From assembly GCF_000282595.1 (NCBI RefSeq), contig NZ_AKIZ01000022.1, forward strand, positions 124,001 through 188,000: 64,000 bases of DNA, read 5' to 3'. The DNA is from Phyllobacterium sp. YR531. Its GTDB lineage: Bacteria > Pseudomonadota > Alphaproteobacteria > Rhizobiales > Rhizobiaceae. This document shows, piece by piece, positions 1 through 9,145 of this stretch (the stretch's first letter is position 1; each line of letters begins with the position of its first letter). The notes under the pieces are model-generated. The model was given only the letters and a program-made list of their open reading frames with translations. It did not search any database and was not told the origin of the DNA. The position numbers and the translations under genes are program-made.

Positions 1-2031
1 GGAAATGGAGCTGTTGGAACGGCGACAGGGCCGGTCAATGGGTTTGTGCCGAAGCGTACTGCGACGGGATCAAAAACGAATACACCAATCGAAGATTTAC
101 CACAGTCTGTATCGGTGGTTGGGCGTGACCAGATTGATGCGCAGGGCGCACAGAAGATTGATGAAGCTTTGCGCTACACAGCTGGGGTATTCGCCCAGCC
201 ATTCGGTGTCGATAATGATACGAACTGGATTTATATCCGTGGCTTCGATGCTACCGCAAAAGGGACCTATCTCGATGGCTTGCAGAATTTCAGTTATGGA
301 TTTGGTGGGTTTCTTATTGATTCATTTGGGATTGAACGGATTGAAGTGCTGAAAGGCCCTGCCTCCGTTCTGTACGGTGGGAGTAATCCTGGCGGTATTG
401 TCAATTACATTAGCAAGCGGCCCAATGGCGAACGTATCCGTTATGTTGAATCCGGTATCAATAGTTACGGCAATGCATATCTGGGGTTCGATATTGGTGA
501 CAAAGCGTCGGACGCTGTAGATTATCGCATAAACGGCAAAATTGGGGGCGGAGATAACTATACAGATTTCTCAGAAGAGTTTCGCGGCGTAATAAACCCT
601 AGCATTACGTGGAAGCCAGACGATGCAACTAAGTTGACACTAACCGCCAATTATACCCATCTAGATGCAACGCATGATGGAGGCGGTTTCTTACCTTATT
701 ATGGCACTGTGGTGCCTACGAAATTTGGCAAAATTGACCCAAAATCAAACTTTACTGAGCCTTCTGTAGATAATTATGATCGTGAACAGGTTTCGGTGGG
801 TTACGAGTTTGAACATACATTCGATAATGATTGGTCTTTCCGTCAAAATGCCCGCTACGGTCGTGCCAATGTGAAAGAGCAATCATTATATGCGTTTGGT
901 TATGCCAGTGGGCCGTTTGGTTTTGCAGAGCAGCCAGATCTAACAGATAATCTCACGCGTATTAACTTCAAGCACGATACAACGGTTAACAACTTTCTGG
1001 TTGATAACCAGCTGGAAGGTATCGTTAATACTGGTGCAATTGAACATACATTGCTTTTCGGCGCAGAGTACAAATACTTCAACATTGACCACGTGCAGGC
1101 AAGTGGTGACGGAACGCCAATCAGTGGAGGTAATCCGGTTCACGGTGCGCCACAACCACCGTTGCGTCCACCATATATCGATCAGGTTGTAAAGCAGCAT
1201 CAAATCGGAGTTTACGCTCAAGATCAGCTACGGTTCGGTGATGGCTGGCTTGTCACCTTGAATGGGCGTTATGATTATGTCGACACAGAAGCAACGGGAC
1301 TTCCTTCCTACAAAGGTAATGACGGTAGGGCCAGCGGGCGAGTTGGAATTGCATATGATTTTGACAATGGACTAACGCCATATGCAAGTGTCGCAACTTT
1401 CTTCAGCCCGGAAATCGGGGTAACTGGCAACCTTGAGTTCTTTAAGCCTGAGACCGGTGAACAGTACGAAGTTGGTGTAAAGTATCGTCCAGAATGGTTT
1501 GACGGGTTGATTACTGCCTCGCTTTTCGACCTTACAAAGAAAAATGTTGTAACTGGTGGATTCCGCCAAGAAACGCAGATTGGCGAAGTTAATTCGCGTG
1601 GATTCGAGGTAGAGGCTCAAGCCAATATCGATGATGCTTGGAAGGTGACCGCTGCTTTTACAGCCTACGACCTGAAGGTAAAAGACGATGCAGACGAAAG
1701 TATCATCGGCAAGCGTCCATTTCTCCTCCCCGAAACCCAAGCCTCATTGTTTGCCCAATACACTGTGCAAACTGGAAAGCTTGAAGGGTTGGCACTTGGC
1801 GCAGGCGTTCGTTACGTGGGGTCGAGTTATGCCGATAAAGCAAATACCCTCAAAGTTCCTGACGTGGCGTTACTGGATTTGAAGGTTGGTTATAAGAAGG
1901 ACAACTGGGGTGTCGATTTGAATGTCACCAATGTCTTCGACAAAGAGTTTGTTTCTGGCTGCCAAGGTGTGAATGTCTGTTCCTATGGCGAAGGTCGCAA
2001 AGCGCTTCTGAAAGCCCACGTGACTTGGTAA
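1..2031 (+). CDS. TonB-dependent siderophore receptor (partial, 5' end outside window)
   Basis: Outer-membrane receptor that takes up a ferric siderophore, probably a hydroxamate given the fhuDB genes after it. The frame is open from the first base, so signal peptide and TonB box lie outside the window; 676 residues are visible. The plug domain is recognisable by EDLPQSVSVV (about residue 31), YIRGFDA and the IERIEVLKGPASVLYG block; the rest is a long beta-barrel. The two cysteines in SGCQGVNVCSYG near the C-terminus are common in FhuA/FoxA-type receptors, and the protein ends on an aromatic residue (HVTW), as outer-membrane barrels do. The exact ligand cannot be read from the sequence. Confidence 0.93.
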   Translation, partial: GNGAVGTATGPVNGFVPKRTATGSKTNTPIEDLPQSVSVVGRDQIDAQGAQKIDEALRYTAGVFAQPFGVDNDTNWIYIRGFDATAKGTYLDGLQNFSYGFGGFLIDSFGIERIEVLKGPASVLYGGSNPGGIVNYISKRPNGERIRYVESGINSYGNAYLGFDIGDKASDAVDYRINGKIGGGDNYTDFSEEFRGVINPSITWKPDDATKLTLTANYTHLDATHDGGGFLPYYGTVVPTKFGKIDPKSNFTEPSVDNYDREQVSVGYEFEHTFDNDWSFRQNARYGRANVKEQSLYAFGYASGPFGFAEQPDLTDNLTRINFKHDTTVNNFLVDNQLEGIVNTGAIEHTLLFGAEYKYFNIDHVQASGDGTPISGGNPVHGAPQPPLRPPYIDQVVKQHQIGVYAQDQLRFGDGWLVTLNGRYDYVDTEATGLPSYKGNDGRASGRVGIAYDFDNGLTPYASVATFFSPEIGVTGNLEFFKPETGEQYEVGVKYRPEWFDGLITASLFDLTKKNVVTGGFRQETQIGEVNSRGFEVEAQANIDDAWKVTAAFTAYDLKVKDDADESIIGKRPFLLPETQASLFAQYTVQTGKLEGLALGAGVRYVGSSYADKANTLKVPDVALLDLKVGYKKDNWGVDLNVTNVFDKEFVSGCQGVNVCSYGEGRKALLKAHVTW

Positions 2032-2054
2032 ACTTGACATATTGATTGTTTATA

Positions 2055-2083
2055 CGGGATCACTGGATAGTCCGGTGGTCCCG
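2055..2083 (+). terminator. Strong intercistronic hairpin between receptor and fhuD
   Basis: A 13-bp stem (two of the pairs are G-U) runs from CGGGATCACTGGA (2055-2067) to its complement at 2071-2083 with a 3-base loop. It is followed only by TTGTCA, not a long U tract, so it may be a partial terminator or an RNA-stabilising element that keeps receptor mRNA in excess over fhuDB. The hairpin is seen directly; its role is inference. Confidence 0.6.
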
Positions 2084-2103
2084 TTGTCAGATGAAGTACA
2101 TTT

Positions 2104-3000
2104 ATGACTATTGATCGCCGAATAATAAATCGACGTACTATGCTGGCTCTTTCCATGGCAGCGATTTTACCAGCACGTTTTGCATATGCGCAGGAACAAC
2201 GAGTGGCAATTATCGATTGGGCTATGTTGGAAACGGCGCTAGCCATCGGGATTGTACCTGTTGCTGCTACGGAGCTTTTACAATTTCGGTCCATTGCGAT
2301 TGAGCCGGAGGTGCCAACAGGAGTCGCGGATCTGGGGCTACGGGGAACTCCCAATTTCGAAATGCTTCGCTTGGCTGCACCAGACATTATTCTCAGTTCC
2401 AATTTCTATGAGTACCGGCGAGCACATCTTGAACGCGTTGCGCCAGTTTTTTCAATGACTGTATACCAACCAGGAACGCCTCCTTATGGACTTGCAGAGA
2501 AAGTGGCGCTGGGGATTGGTGATAAACTTGGTAGAGCTACGAAAGCTGCTGCCTATGTGACCGATACATCTGCAATGATGATTGGTCTGCGGAAGCAATT
2601 GCAGGCCAAAGCCATTTCGCCAGTTTTTGTCATTAACATTGGCGATGCCAGGCACTTTCGGGCATTTGGAGCAGACAGCATGTTTGGGGATGTCGTAGCT
2701 CGGCTTGGCTTTAAAAATGCGTGGGGAGAGAAAAGCAGCTATTCCGCAACTGCTCCGGTTGGGATTGAAGCACTGGCCCGGGTGCCGGAAGCCTCAATCA
2801 TAATTGTGGGCCCAATTCCACCGGAAGCGGAAAAGGTACTGCCGCAAAGTGCCCTGTGGAACGCGCTTCCTGCAGTGAAAGCGGGCAGGGTAGTAAAGCT
2901 CCAACCTGTCAATCATTTTGGCGGCTTACCTGCTGCCCGGCGATTTGCAAGATTGGTTGCGGGTTCGTCGCTTTTTTCGAATAGCATCAATAATGGCTGA
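2104..3000 (+). CDS. fhuD: Ferric-hydroxamate ABC transporter substrate-binding protein
   Basis: Periplasmic binding protein that hands ferric hydroxamate siderophores to the FhuB permease. The 298-residue length fits FhuD. The N-terminus carries a twin-arginine signal (NRRTMLAL, Arg10-Arg11) with a likely cleavage site after AYA (residue 29), as in other FhuD proteins exported by Tat. Type III binding-protein features include IDWAMLETALAIG near the mature N-terminus, VPTGVADLGLRG and the APDIILSS strand. It lies 72 bp after the receptor gene and overlaps fhuB by 8 bp, which indicates translational coupling. Fur control is expected for the family, but the operon promoter is outside the window. 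Confidence 0.9.
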   Translation: MTIDRRIINRRTMLALSMAAILPARFAYAQEQRVAIIDWAMLETALAIGIVPVAATELLQFRSIAIEPEVPTGVADLGLRGTPNFEMLRLAAPDIILSSNFYEYRRAHLERVAPVFSMTVYQPGTPPYGLAEKVALGIGDKLGRATKAAAYVTDTSAMMIGLRKQLQAKAISPVFVINIGDARHFRAFGADSMFGDVVARLGFKNAWGEKSSYSATAPVGIEALARVPEASIIIVGPIPPEAEKVLPQSALWNALPAVKAGRVVKLQPVNHFGGLPAARRFARLVAGSSLFSNSINNG

Positions 3001-4975
3001 GGGTAGGTTGTTGCACAAAGGATCGCTACTCTGGAGCGCTTTGCTGGTTGTTGCAGCGGTGCTTTTTGCAGGACAGACCATTGCACAGCTTAGCCTTGCC
3101 ATAAGTGTCGCGCCAGAATTTGCTGGATTGCAGAATATAATCCTTATGGATTCCATTCTGCCACGCAGTGCAATGGCTATTCTTTGTGGAGCAGCGCTTG
3201 GTTTTTCAGGGCTGCTTCTTCAACGCGTTTTGCGAAATCCGATAGCCGAACCGTCAACACTCGGGATTTCGGCTGGTGCACAGCTCGCCATGGCAATAGC
3301 AATGTTGTATTTCCCAACCTTAATGGACGGCGGTCGTGAGGCCGTCGCTTTTACCGGCGGTCTTATCGCCGTGGTACTCATTCTTTCTCTGACATGGCAG
3401 CGGGGTCTTGAACCTGTATCTGTGGTACTGGCCGGTATGATGGTTTCGCTCACTGCGACAGCGGCGAGCGCGGCGTTGATCCTTGCGAACGGCGAATACA
3501 TGTTCTCCCTATTTATCTGGGGTGGCGGATCGCTGACCCAACAGAGCTGGGAACCGGTGTTCGGAATTGTGTGGAAACTTCTACTTGCAGGATCGGCATC
3601 CATTATTCTGCTACGGCCGCTATCTATTCTTGGCCTTGATGATGCGAGTGCGAAAAACCTCGGAGTGGCATTGCACGCTACACGTTTTCTAGTGGTCGGT
3701 CTCGCGGTCTGGTTGGCAACAAGCGTAACCGCTGAAGTTGGTATTATCGGGTTTGTAGGCTTGGCTGCTCCCGCTCTCGCGCGATTGACAGGTGCTCGAT
3801 CACAACAGCAGATGCTGCTGGCTACTCCGATCATAGGTGCAGTTCTATTGTGGCTTGCGGATGGTTTTGTACAATTGGCGGCAGGTTCCGGCGGCGAACG
3901 TATTCCTACAGGCGCAGCGACTGCATTGCTCGGCGGCCCTTTATTGCTTTGGCTACTGCCAAGGTTACGCATGTTTGAATGGCCATCGCTCAGTGCAAAA
4001 CCTGCTCCATCCCCGCGCGCGCAAAAGCCGTGGTGGACAATTACAGGACTGCTAGCTCTTGTCATTTTTAGTATCTGGATTGCACTTGTTCTAGGTCGCG
4101 GACCAAGTGGCTGGACGATCGCAAGTGGCGAGCTGTTTGGCGATCTATTGCAATGGCGTTGGCCTAGAACAGCGATCGCGGTTACTGTGGGCGCCATGCT
4201 GGCGGCCGCAGGTCAAATTATGCAACGCGTCACCGCAAACCCTCTCGCAAGCCCGGAAATTCTGGGTGTCGGTACAGGTGCAGGAGTGGGTATCGCAGTG
4301 CCGTTATTATTACTGACAGCGCCCAGCCAGTTTACTTTATTGGCAGGTGCAATGACGGGCTCTATCACCGTTCTGGCCTTCATGCTGGCAATGTCTGTGC
4401 GCAGTGGTTTTGGGCCTGAACGCCTCCTTCTTTCTGGTATAGCCATGGGGGCACTTTGTAGTGCCATACTTACTGCAATTATCGCGACGGGTAGCCCACA
4501 AGCTTTTGTGTTGCTTGGCTGGGTCAGCGGCTCCTCTACAGAACGATTGCCTGAAGAAGTGTGGATGGCACTGATTGCACTTCTTGTGCTGGTACTCCCA
4601 CTAATTCTAACCACACGCTGGCTTGATATGCTGCCGTTGGGTCGTCCAATTGGTGTGGAGACAGGTCTGCCTATTCGTGTAAGCCGGGGAATACTTATTG
4701 TATTATCCGCCTGCCTCACTGCTGTCGCATCGCTTTTCGTCGGCCCGCTAAGCTTTGTTGGATTGATTGCACCTCATCTTGCGCGCCTGATAGGTTTGCA
4801 TAGACCACAAATGGGTCTTGTGGGTTCCATGCTGATTGGCGGCGTCTTAATGATTTTATCTGACTGGCTCGCACGTATGGTGGCATTCCCCTATCAGCTG
4901 CCACTTGGATTGTTCGCGTCACTTATTTCCGGACCCTATCTTGTATGGTTGTTGAGCAAAGGGGCGCGAACCTAG
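2993..4975 (+). CDS. fhuB: Ferric-hydroxamate ABC transporter permease (fused, double-length)
   Basis: Inner-membrane permease moving ferric hydroxamates into the cytoplasm. The start at ATG 2993 overlaps the fhuD stop by 8 bp and gives 660 residues, the usual FhuB length; an in-frame start at 2918 would add 25 residues inside fhuD and is less likely. Two FecCD-type halves are fused in tandem (about residues 1-330 and 350-660). Each repeats the motifs: RNPIAEPSTLGISAGAQLA in the first half and NPLASPEILGVGTGAG in the second, then GFVGLAAPALARL and SFVGLIAPHLARL, which contact the ATPase. The ATPase FhuC is not encoded downstream and must come from elsewhere. The stop codon is shared with the convergent oxidoreductase gene. 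Confidence 0.94.
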   Translation: MAEGRLLHKGSLLWSALLVVAAVLFAGQTIAQLSLAISVAPEFAGLQNIILMDSILPRSAMAILCGAALGFSGLLLQRVLRNPIAEPSTLGISAGAQLAMAIAMLYFPTLMDGGREAVAFTGGLIAVVLILSLTWQRGLEPVSVVLAGMMVSLTATAASAALILANGEYMFSLFIWGGGSLTQQSWEPVFGIVWKLLLAGSASIILLRPLSILGLDDASAKNLGVALHATRFLVVGLAVWLATSVTAEVGIIGFVGLAAPALARLTGARSQQQMLLATPIIGAVLLWLADGFVQLAAGSGGERIPTGAATALLGGPLLLWLLPRLRMFEWPSLSAKPAPSPRAQKPWWTITGLLALVIFSIWIALVLGRGPSGWTIASGELFGDLLQWRWPRTAIAVTVGAMLAAAGQIMQRVTANPLASPEILGVGTGAGVGIAVPLLLLTAPSQFTLLAGAMTGSITVLAFMLAMSVRSGFGPERLLLSGIAMGALCSAILTAIIATGSPQAFVLLGWVSGSSTERLPEEVWMALIALLVLVLPLILTTRWLDMLPLGRPIGVETGLPIRVSRGILIVLSACLTAVASLFVGPLSFVGLIAPHLARLIGLHRPQMGLVGSMLIGGVLMILSDWLARMVAFPYQLPLGLFASLISGPYLVWLLSKGART

Positions 4976-6564
4976 TTGCGTGAGATCATGTCTGCGGCTT
5001 TTTCCGCAATCATGATCGTTGGCGAGTTGGTGTTGCCCGATATGATTGAAGGCATAATCGACGCATCAGCAATCCGTAGACCCTCAACACCACGTACTCG
5101 TAATTGCGGATCAACCACCGAATCTGGATCAGCACCCATTCGGCAAGTGCCTGCCGGATGGAATATTGTCGTTCCAATTGCACCAGCAGCTTCGAAAAGT
5201 TCGGCATCTGTCTGGTATTGCGGCCCTGGTTTGAACTCTTCCGGATTGAATTTTTGCAAAGGTTTCTGCGCAAGGATGTTGCGGGTAATTCTGATGGAGT
5301 CAGCCGCAACCTGCCGATCACTTTCGGTCGTCAGATAGTTCGGCTTTATGGCTGGCTGTGCTCGATGATCTGCTGATTTTATATGCACTGTGCCACGACT
5401 ATCGGGGCGTAAATTGCAGACGCTGGCAGTAAAGGCTGGAAATGTATGAACATTTTCGCCAAACTTTTCAAGTGACAGAGGTTGAACGTGATATTGCAGA
5501 TTGGCCGTCGCGAATGACGGGTCGGATCGAGTGAATACGCCAAGTTGACTGGGTGCCATAGACATGGGTCCCGATTGACGGACAAGGTATTCCAACGCGA
5601 TGGATGCTTTTCCCATCAGTCGATTTGCCTTCTCGTTGAGAGTGGGAATACCCGTTACTTTGTAAGCACAGCGAAGTTGCAAGTGATCTTGCAGGTTTTC
5701 GCCGACGTTACGCCGATCCAAAACGGTCTCGACGCCTGCCGCCTGCAAAACATCACCACGCCCTATACCGGATAGTTCCAGAATTTGAGGTGATCCAATG
5801 GAACCAGCGGAGAGTATTACTTCACGGCGGCATTGTACTCTACGAACAGCTCCAGCCTGATCAAACTCGACACCTTTAACGCTCGATCCATCCAGCACCA
5901 GTTTACGAACATGGCATCCCACTTGCACAGTAAGATTGGGTCGGTTTTTCGCAGGGCGCAGAAAGGCTTTTGACGTGTTCCAGCGAATACCTCGCCTCTG
6001 ATTAACCTTGAAATAAGACGAGCCCTCATTGTCACCACGATTAAAATCGTCTGTCCGTGGAATGCCAGCAGCTTCCGCAGCATCGCGAAAAGCATCCAGA
6101 ATATCCCAGTGAAGTCTGGCTTCCTCGACTCGCCATTCACCTCCGGCACCGTGGAACTCATTAGCTCCGAGATAATAGTCTTCTGACTTTTTGAAATAGG
6201 GCAGAACGTCATCCCATCCCCATCCAGCACAGCCATCCTGACGCCATAGATCGTAATCACGTGCCTGACCGCGCATGTAGATCATGCCGTTGATTGAGGA
6301 ACATCCGCCAAGAACCTTGCCGCGTGGATAGGCGAGGGATCGACCGTTCAGCCCTGCTTCTGCCTCGGTTGTGAAACACCAGTCAGTTCGTGGATTAGAG
6401 ATGCAGTAAAGATAGCCCACGGGAATATGTATCCAGTGGTAATTGTCCTTGCCGCCTGCCTCCAGTAACAGCACCGAGATATTCTTGTTTTCGGACAGGC
6501 GATTGGCAAGGGTACAGCCCGCCGTGCCAGCACCGACAATGACGTAGTCATAGACGTCACTCAT
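4972..6564 (-). CDS. GMC-family FAD oxidoreductase (choline dehydrogenase-like)
   Basis: Flavoprotein that oxidises an alcohol group; the family includes choline dehydrogenase, aryl-alcohol and alkanol dehydrogenases. In its 530 residues the FAD-binding site YVIVGAGTAGCTLANRL is at the N-terminus. GMC signature 1 (GKVLGGCSSINGMIY, about residues 84-98), signature 2 (GSIGSPQILELSGIG) and the C-terminal HPAGTCRMG and SGNTNSPTIMIAEKAADMI blocks are present. It is the last gene of the liv-type operon, 2 bp after livM, so its substrate may be what that importer brings in. Plain choline oxidation is not proven: no betB or betI homologue is adjacent. Its stop overlaps the fhuB stop at a shared CTAG. 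Confidence 0.88.
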   Translation of the reverse strand: MSDVYDYVIVGAGTAGCTLANRLSENKNISVLLLEAGGKDNYHWIHIPVGYLYCISNPRTDWCFTTEAEAGLNGRSLAYPRGKVLGGCSSINGMIYMRGQARDYDLWRQDGCAGWGWDDVLPYFKKSEDYYLGANEFHGAGGEWRVEEARLHWDILDAFRDAAEAAGIPRTDDFNRGDNEGSSYFKVNQRRGIRWNTSKAFLRPAKNRPNLTVQVGCHVRKLVLDGSSVKGVEFDQAGAVRRVQCRREVILSAGSIGSPQILELSGIGRGDVLQAAGVETVLDRRNVGENLQDHLQLRCAYKVTGIPTLNEKANRLMGKASIALEYLVRQSGPMSMAPSQLGVFTRSDPSFATANLQYHVQPLSLEKFGENVHTFPAFTASVCNLRPDSRGTVHIKSADHRAQPAIKPNYLTTESDRQVAADSIRITRNILAQKPLQKFNPEEFKPGPQYQTDAELFEAAGAIGTTIFHPAGTCRMGADPDSVVDPQLRVRGVEGLRIADASIMPSIISGNTNSPTIMIAEKAADMISRN

Positions 6565-6566
6565 GG

Positions 6567-7559
6567 TCAGTTTTCCGGCTTGCTTTCAAGCTTTTTGCCA
6601 AAACGGGATGCATAAAGCTCCCCAATAATTCCACGACGGAACACTAGAACGCAGATCATAAATATGACGCCTGTGATCACAGTTACAGGAAACTCAGATG
6701 TTGCCAGATAATTCTCGAGTGCCGAGATGAGAGCAGCACCAAATACCGGGCCGACCAATGTTCCTATGCCACCAAGAAGCGTCATGAGCACTACCTCGCC
6801 AGACATTTGCCAGCTAACATCAGTTAGCGTTGCAAATTGAAAGACGATTGCCTTGATCCCACCGGCAAGTCCGGTGAGAGCTGCAGACATGACGAAAGCT
6901 GCCAACTTGTAACGGGAAACTGAATAGCCGAGTGAAACAGCGCGGGGCTCATTTTCACGAATGGATTTCAAAATCATACCAAAAGGCGAGTTGATAATAC
7001 GCCAGATGAAAAACATCCCGATCAGAAAAACAGCGAGCACGAAGAAGTACATATTGAGCGACTGATTCAAATCGATAAAGCCAAACAAATAGCCGCGCGG
7101 CACGCCTTGTATGCCATCTTCGCCGTGGGTAAATGACGCTTGCAAGCAGAAGAAGAAAAACATCTGCGAGAGAGCCAAGGTAATCATCGTGGAGTAAATG
7201 CCCTGACGCCGTATGGCAAAAAAGCCGATGATCAGACCGAGAAACGCGGCTCCGGCAACGCCAACTAAAATGCCTAGTTCCGGCGGAAGTCCCCACTCCT
7301 TTACCGAATGAGCAGTAAAATAGGCAGCGCCCCCAAAGAATGCAGCATGTCCGAAAGAAAGAATGCCAGTGTAACCCAGAAGGAGATTGAAAGCGCAGGC
7401 AAAAAGCGCAAAGCACAGAACCTTCATCAGAAAAACCGGGTAGAAGTAGAATGGTGCAACTGCAAGCAGCGCAATGCCTGCAAGGATCAATGCAACTTCC
7501 AAGGTTAGAAAATTTCTTTTCGGAATGGAGGTGATAGCGGATTGTGTCATATCACGCAT
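6567..7559 (-). CDS. Branched-chain amino acid-type ABC transporter permease (LivM family)
   Basis: One of two inner-membrane permeases of an importer of the HAAT family, which carries branched-chain or aromatic amino acids, amides, urea and small organic acids. The 330 residues are mostly hydrophobic with LivM landmarks: NLLLGYTGILSFGHAAFFG near residue 60, ENEPRAVSLGY in a cytoplasmic loop and LLGGIGTLVGPVFGA late in the protein. It overlaps the livH-like gene by 8 bp. ATG 7559 is used; ATG 7550, three codons later, is equally possible. The substrate is unknown. Confidence 0.9.
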   Translation of the reverse strand: MRDMTQSAITSIPKRNFLTLEVALILAGIALLAVAPFYFYPVFLMKVLCFALFACAFNLLLGYTGILSFGHAAFFGGAAYFTAHSVKEWGLPPELGILVGVAGAAFLGLIIGFFAIRRQGIYSTMITLALSQMFFFFCLQASFTHGEDGIQGVPRGYLFGFIDLNQSLNMYFFVLAVFLIGMFFIWRIINSPFGMILKSIRENEPRAVSLGYSVSRYKLAAFVMSAALTGLAGGIKAIVFQFATLTDVSWQMSGEVVLMTLLGGIGTLVGPVFGAALISALENYLATSEFPVTVITGVIFMICVLVFRRGIIGELYASRFGKKLESKPEN

Positions 7560-8439
7560 CCTTTCCGAAGAGACCGGCAGGGCGCACTAGCAGCACGATT
7601 GCCATGATGACGAAGATGACAATGTTGGAAGCCTCCGGATAGAACACCTTTGTCAGGCCTTCTAAAATTCCGAGCATGTAGCCTGTGATTATAGCACCAA
7701 GAATTGATCCCATACCCCCCACGACCACTACTGCAAAGACGATAATGATGAGGTTCGATCCCATGAGCGGGCTGACCTGATAAATGGGCGCGGCAAGTAT
7801 TCCGGCCAACCCAGCCAGCCCGGCACCCAAGCCGTATGTGAAAGTAAGCAGTAGCGGCACGTTGATGCCAAAAGCGCGAACCAAAGTAGGGTTCTCTGTC
7901 GCTGCGCGGAGCTGCGACCCTAATCTGGTCTTTTCAATCAATAGCCACGTACCAAGGCAAACGACCAGAGATGCAAGCACCACGAAGCCGCGATATTTCG
8001 GCAGGAACATGAAACCCAGATTGTAACCGCCTGCCAAGGCGCTCGGGACTGCGTAAGGTTGTCCGGCAGCGCCATAGTAATAGCGGAACATACCCTCAAG
8101 TACGAGCGCCAATCCAAAGGTGAACAACAAACCGTACAAGTGGTCGAGATTATAAAGTCGCGAAAGCGCAACACGTTCAACGAACGCACCAGCAAGACCT
8201 ACTACAATGGGCGCCAGTATCAATGCGGGCCAGTAACCAATGCCGAGCTCCGCCAGTAACAAGTAACCAACAAACGCGCCAATCATATACTGAGCGCCGT
8301 GAGCGAAGTTGATTACACGCAGCAAGCCGAAGATGATCGCAAGTCCAAGGCTGAGCATTGCATAGAATGAGCCATTGATGAGCCCGATCAGCAATTGTCC
8401 GAGGAAGGCCTGAAGGGGGACGCCAAAAATCATAGTCAT
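7552..8439 (-). CDS. Branched-chain amino acid-type ABC transporter permease (LivH family)
   Basis: Second permease of the same HAAT-family importer, 295 residues and almost entirely membrane-spanning. It shows LivH hallmarks: GLINGSFYAMLSLGLAIIFGLLRVINFAHG at residues 19-48 (quoted as landmark in parts: GLINGSFYAML, GLLRVINFAHG), GINVPLLLTFTYGLGAGLAGLAG in the middle and VVVVGGMGSILGA near the C-terminus. It sits 1 bp after the livF-like gene and overlaps livM, so the permeases and ATPases are translated as one unit. ATG 8433 is an alternative start two codons later. Confidence 0.9.
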   Translation of the reverse strand: MTMIFGVPLQAFLGQLLIGLINGSFYAMLSLGLAIIFGLLRVINFAHGAQYMIGAFVGYLLLAELGIGYWPALILAPIVVGLAGAFVERVALSRLYNLDHLYGLLFTFGLALVLEGMFRYYYGAAGQPYAVPSALAGGYNLGFMFLPKYRGFVVLASLVVCLGTWLLIEKTRLGSQLRAATENPTLVRAFGINVPLLLTFTYGLGAGLAGLAGILAAPIYQVSPLMGSNLIIIVFAVVVVGGMGSILGAIITGYMLGILEGLTKVFYPEASNIVIFVIMAIVLLVRPAGLFGKDA

Positions 8440-8440
8440 T

Positions 8441-9145
8441 TTAAACCCCCAATGCTTCGTTGAGCATGGTCATTCGGCCCGGCAATTCATTAACTGGAAA
8501 ATTATCGATGACCTTTCCATGATCAATCACGTAAAAACGGTCAGCGACTTTGCTCGCAAAACGAAAGTTTTGCTCAACCAGAAGAACGGTCATACCCCGT
8601 TGCTTTAAGGTAACAAGTACTTCACCAATGCGCTGAATAATCACTGGAGCGAGACCTTCGGTAGGCTCATCCAACAAAATCAGTTTTACACCAGTGCGAA
8701 GAATGCGCGCTATTGCCAGCATTTGTTGTTCACCGCCGGAGAGCTTGGTGCCGGGGCTATTACGACGTTCCTTGAGATTGGGAAAGAGATCATAAATCTC
8801 TTCGATCGACATTCCCCCCTTTGCAACAACAGGTGGGAGACTGAGGTTTTCGTCAACAGACAGCGTTGCGAAGATGCCGCGCTCCTCTGGTACAAAGCCA
8901 ATACCAGCATGAGCTGCGCGATGTAGTGGCACCCGCATCATGTCATTGCCGTCAAAAGTGATTGTGCCAGTACGTTTGCGGATAATGCCCATGATTGAAC
9001 GAAGCGTGGTGGTTTTGCCGACACCGTTGCGTCCAAGCAACGTAACTGTTTCTCCCTGATGAATATCGAGATCAATCCCATGCAGTGCATGACCTTCACC
9101 ATACCAGGCATTGAGATTGCGAACTGAAAGAAGTGGTTCACTCAT
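8441..9145 (-). CDS. Branched-chain amino acid-type ABC transporter ATPase (LivF family)
   Basis: One of the two ATPases powering the HAAT-family importer. Starting at ATG 9145 gives 234 residues, the normal LivF length, and an 8-bp overlap with the preceding ATPase gene; an upstream in-frame start at 9181 would lie deep inside that gene. It has Walker A GRNGVGKT (residues 38-45), signature LSGGEQQMLAIARIL and Walker B LILLDEPTEGLAP, followed by LLVEQNFRFA. These match LivF rather than LivG, which has a longer helical insert after Walker A. Lies third in a six-gene operon running from the binding-protein gene to the GMC oxidoreductase. Confidence 0.92.
   Translation of the reverse strand: MSEPLLSVRNLNAWYGEGHALHGIDLDIHQGETVTLLGRNGVGKTTTLRSIMGIIRKRTGTITFDGNDMMRVPLHRAAHAGIGFVPEERGIFATLSVDENLSLPPVVAKGGMSIEEIYDLFPNLKERRNSPGTKLSGGEQQMLAIARILRTGVKLILLDEPTEGLAPVIIQRIGEVLVTLKQRGMTVLLVEQNFRFASKVADRFYVIDHGKVIDNFPVNELPGRMTMLNEALGV

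Noticed and set aside
3220-4197. A 325-codon open frame antisense to fhuB, and similar long antisense frames at 4213-4719, 18970-19356 and 37113-37523
   Set aside because: They mirror the strong codon bias of well-recognised genes on the other strand, have no ribosome site or domain, and conflict with intact motifs.
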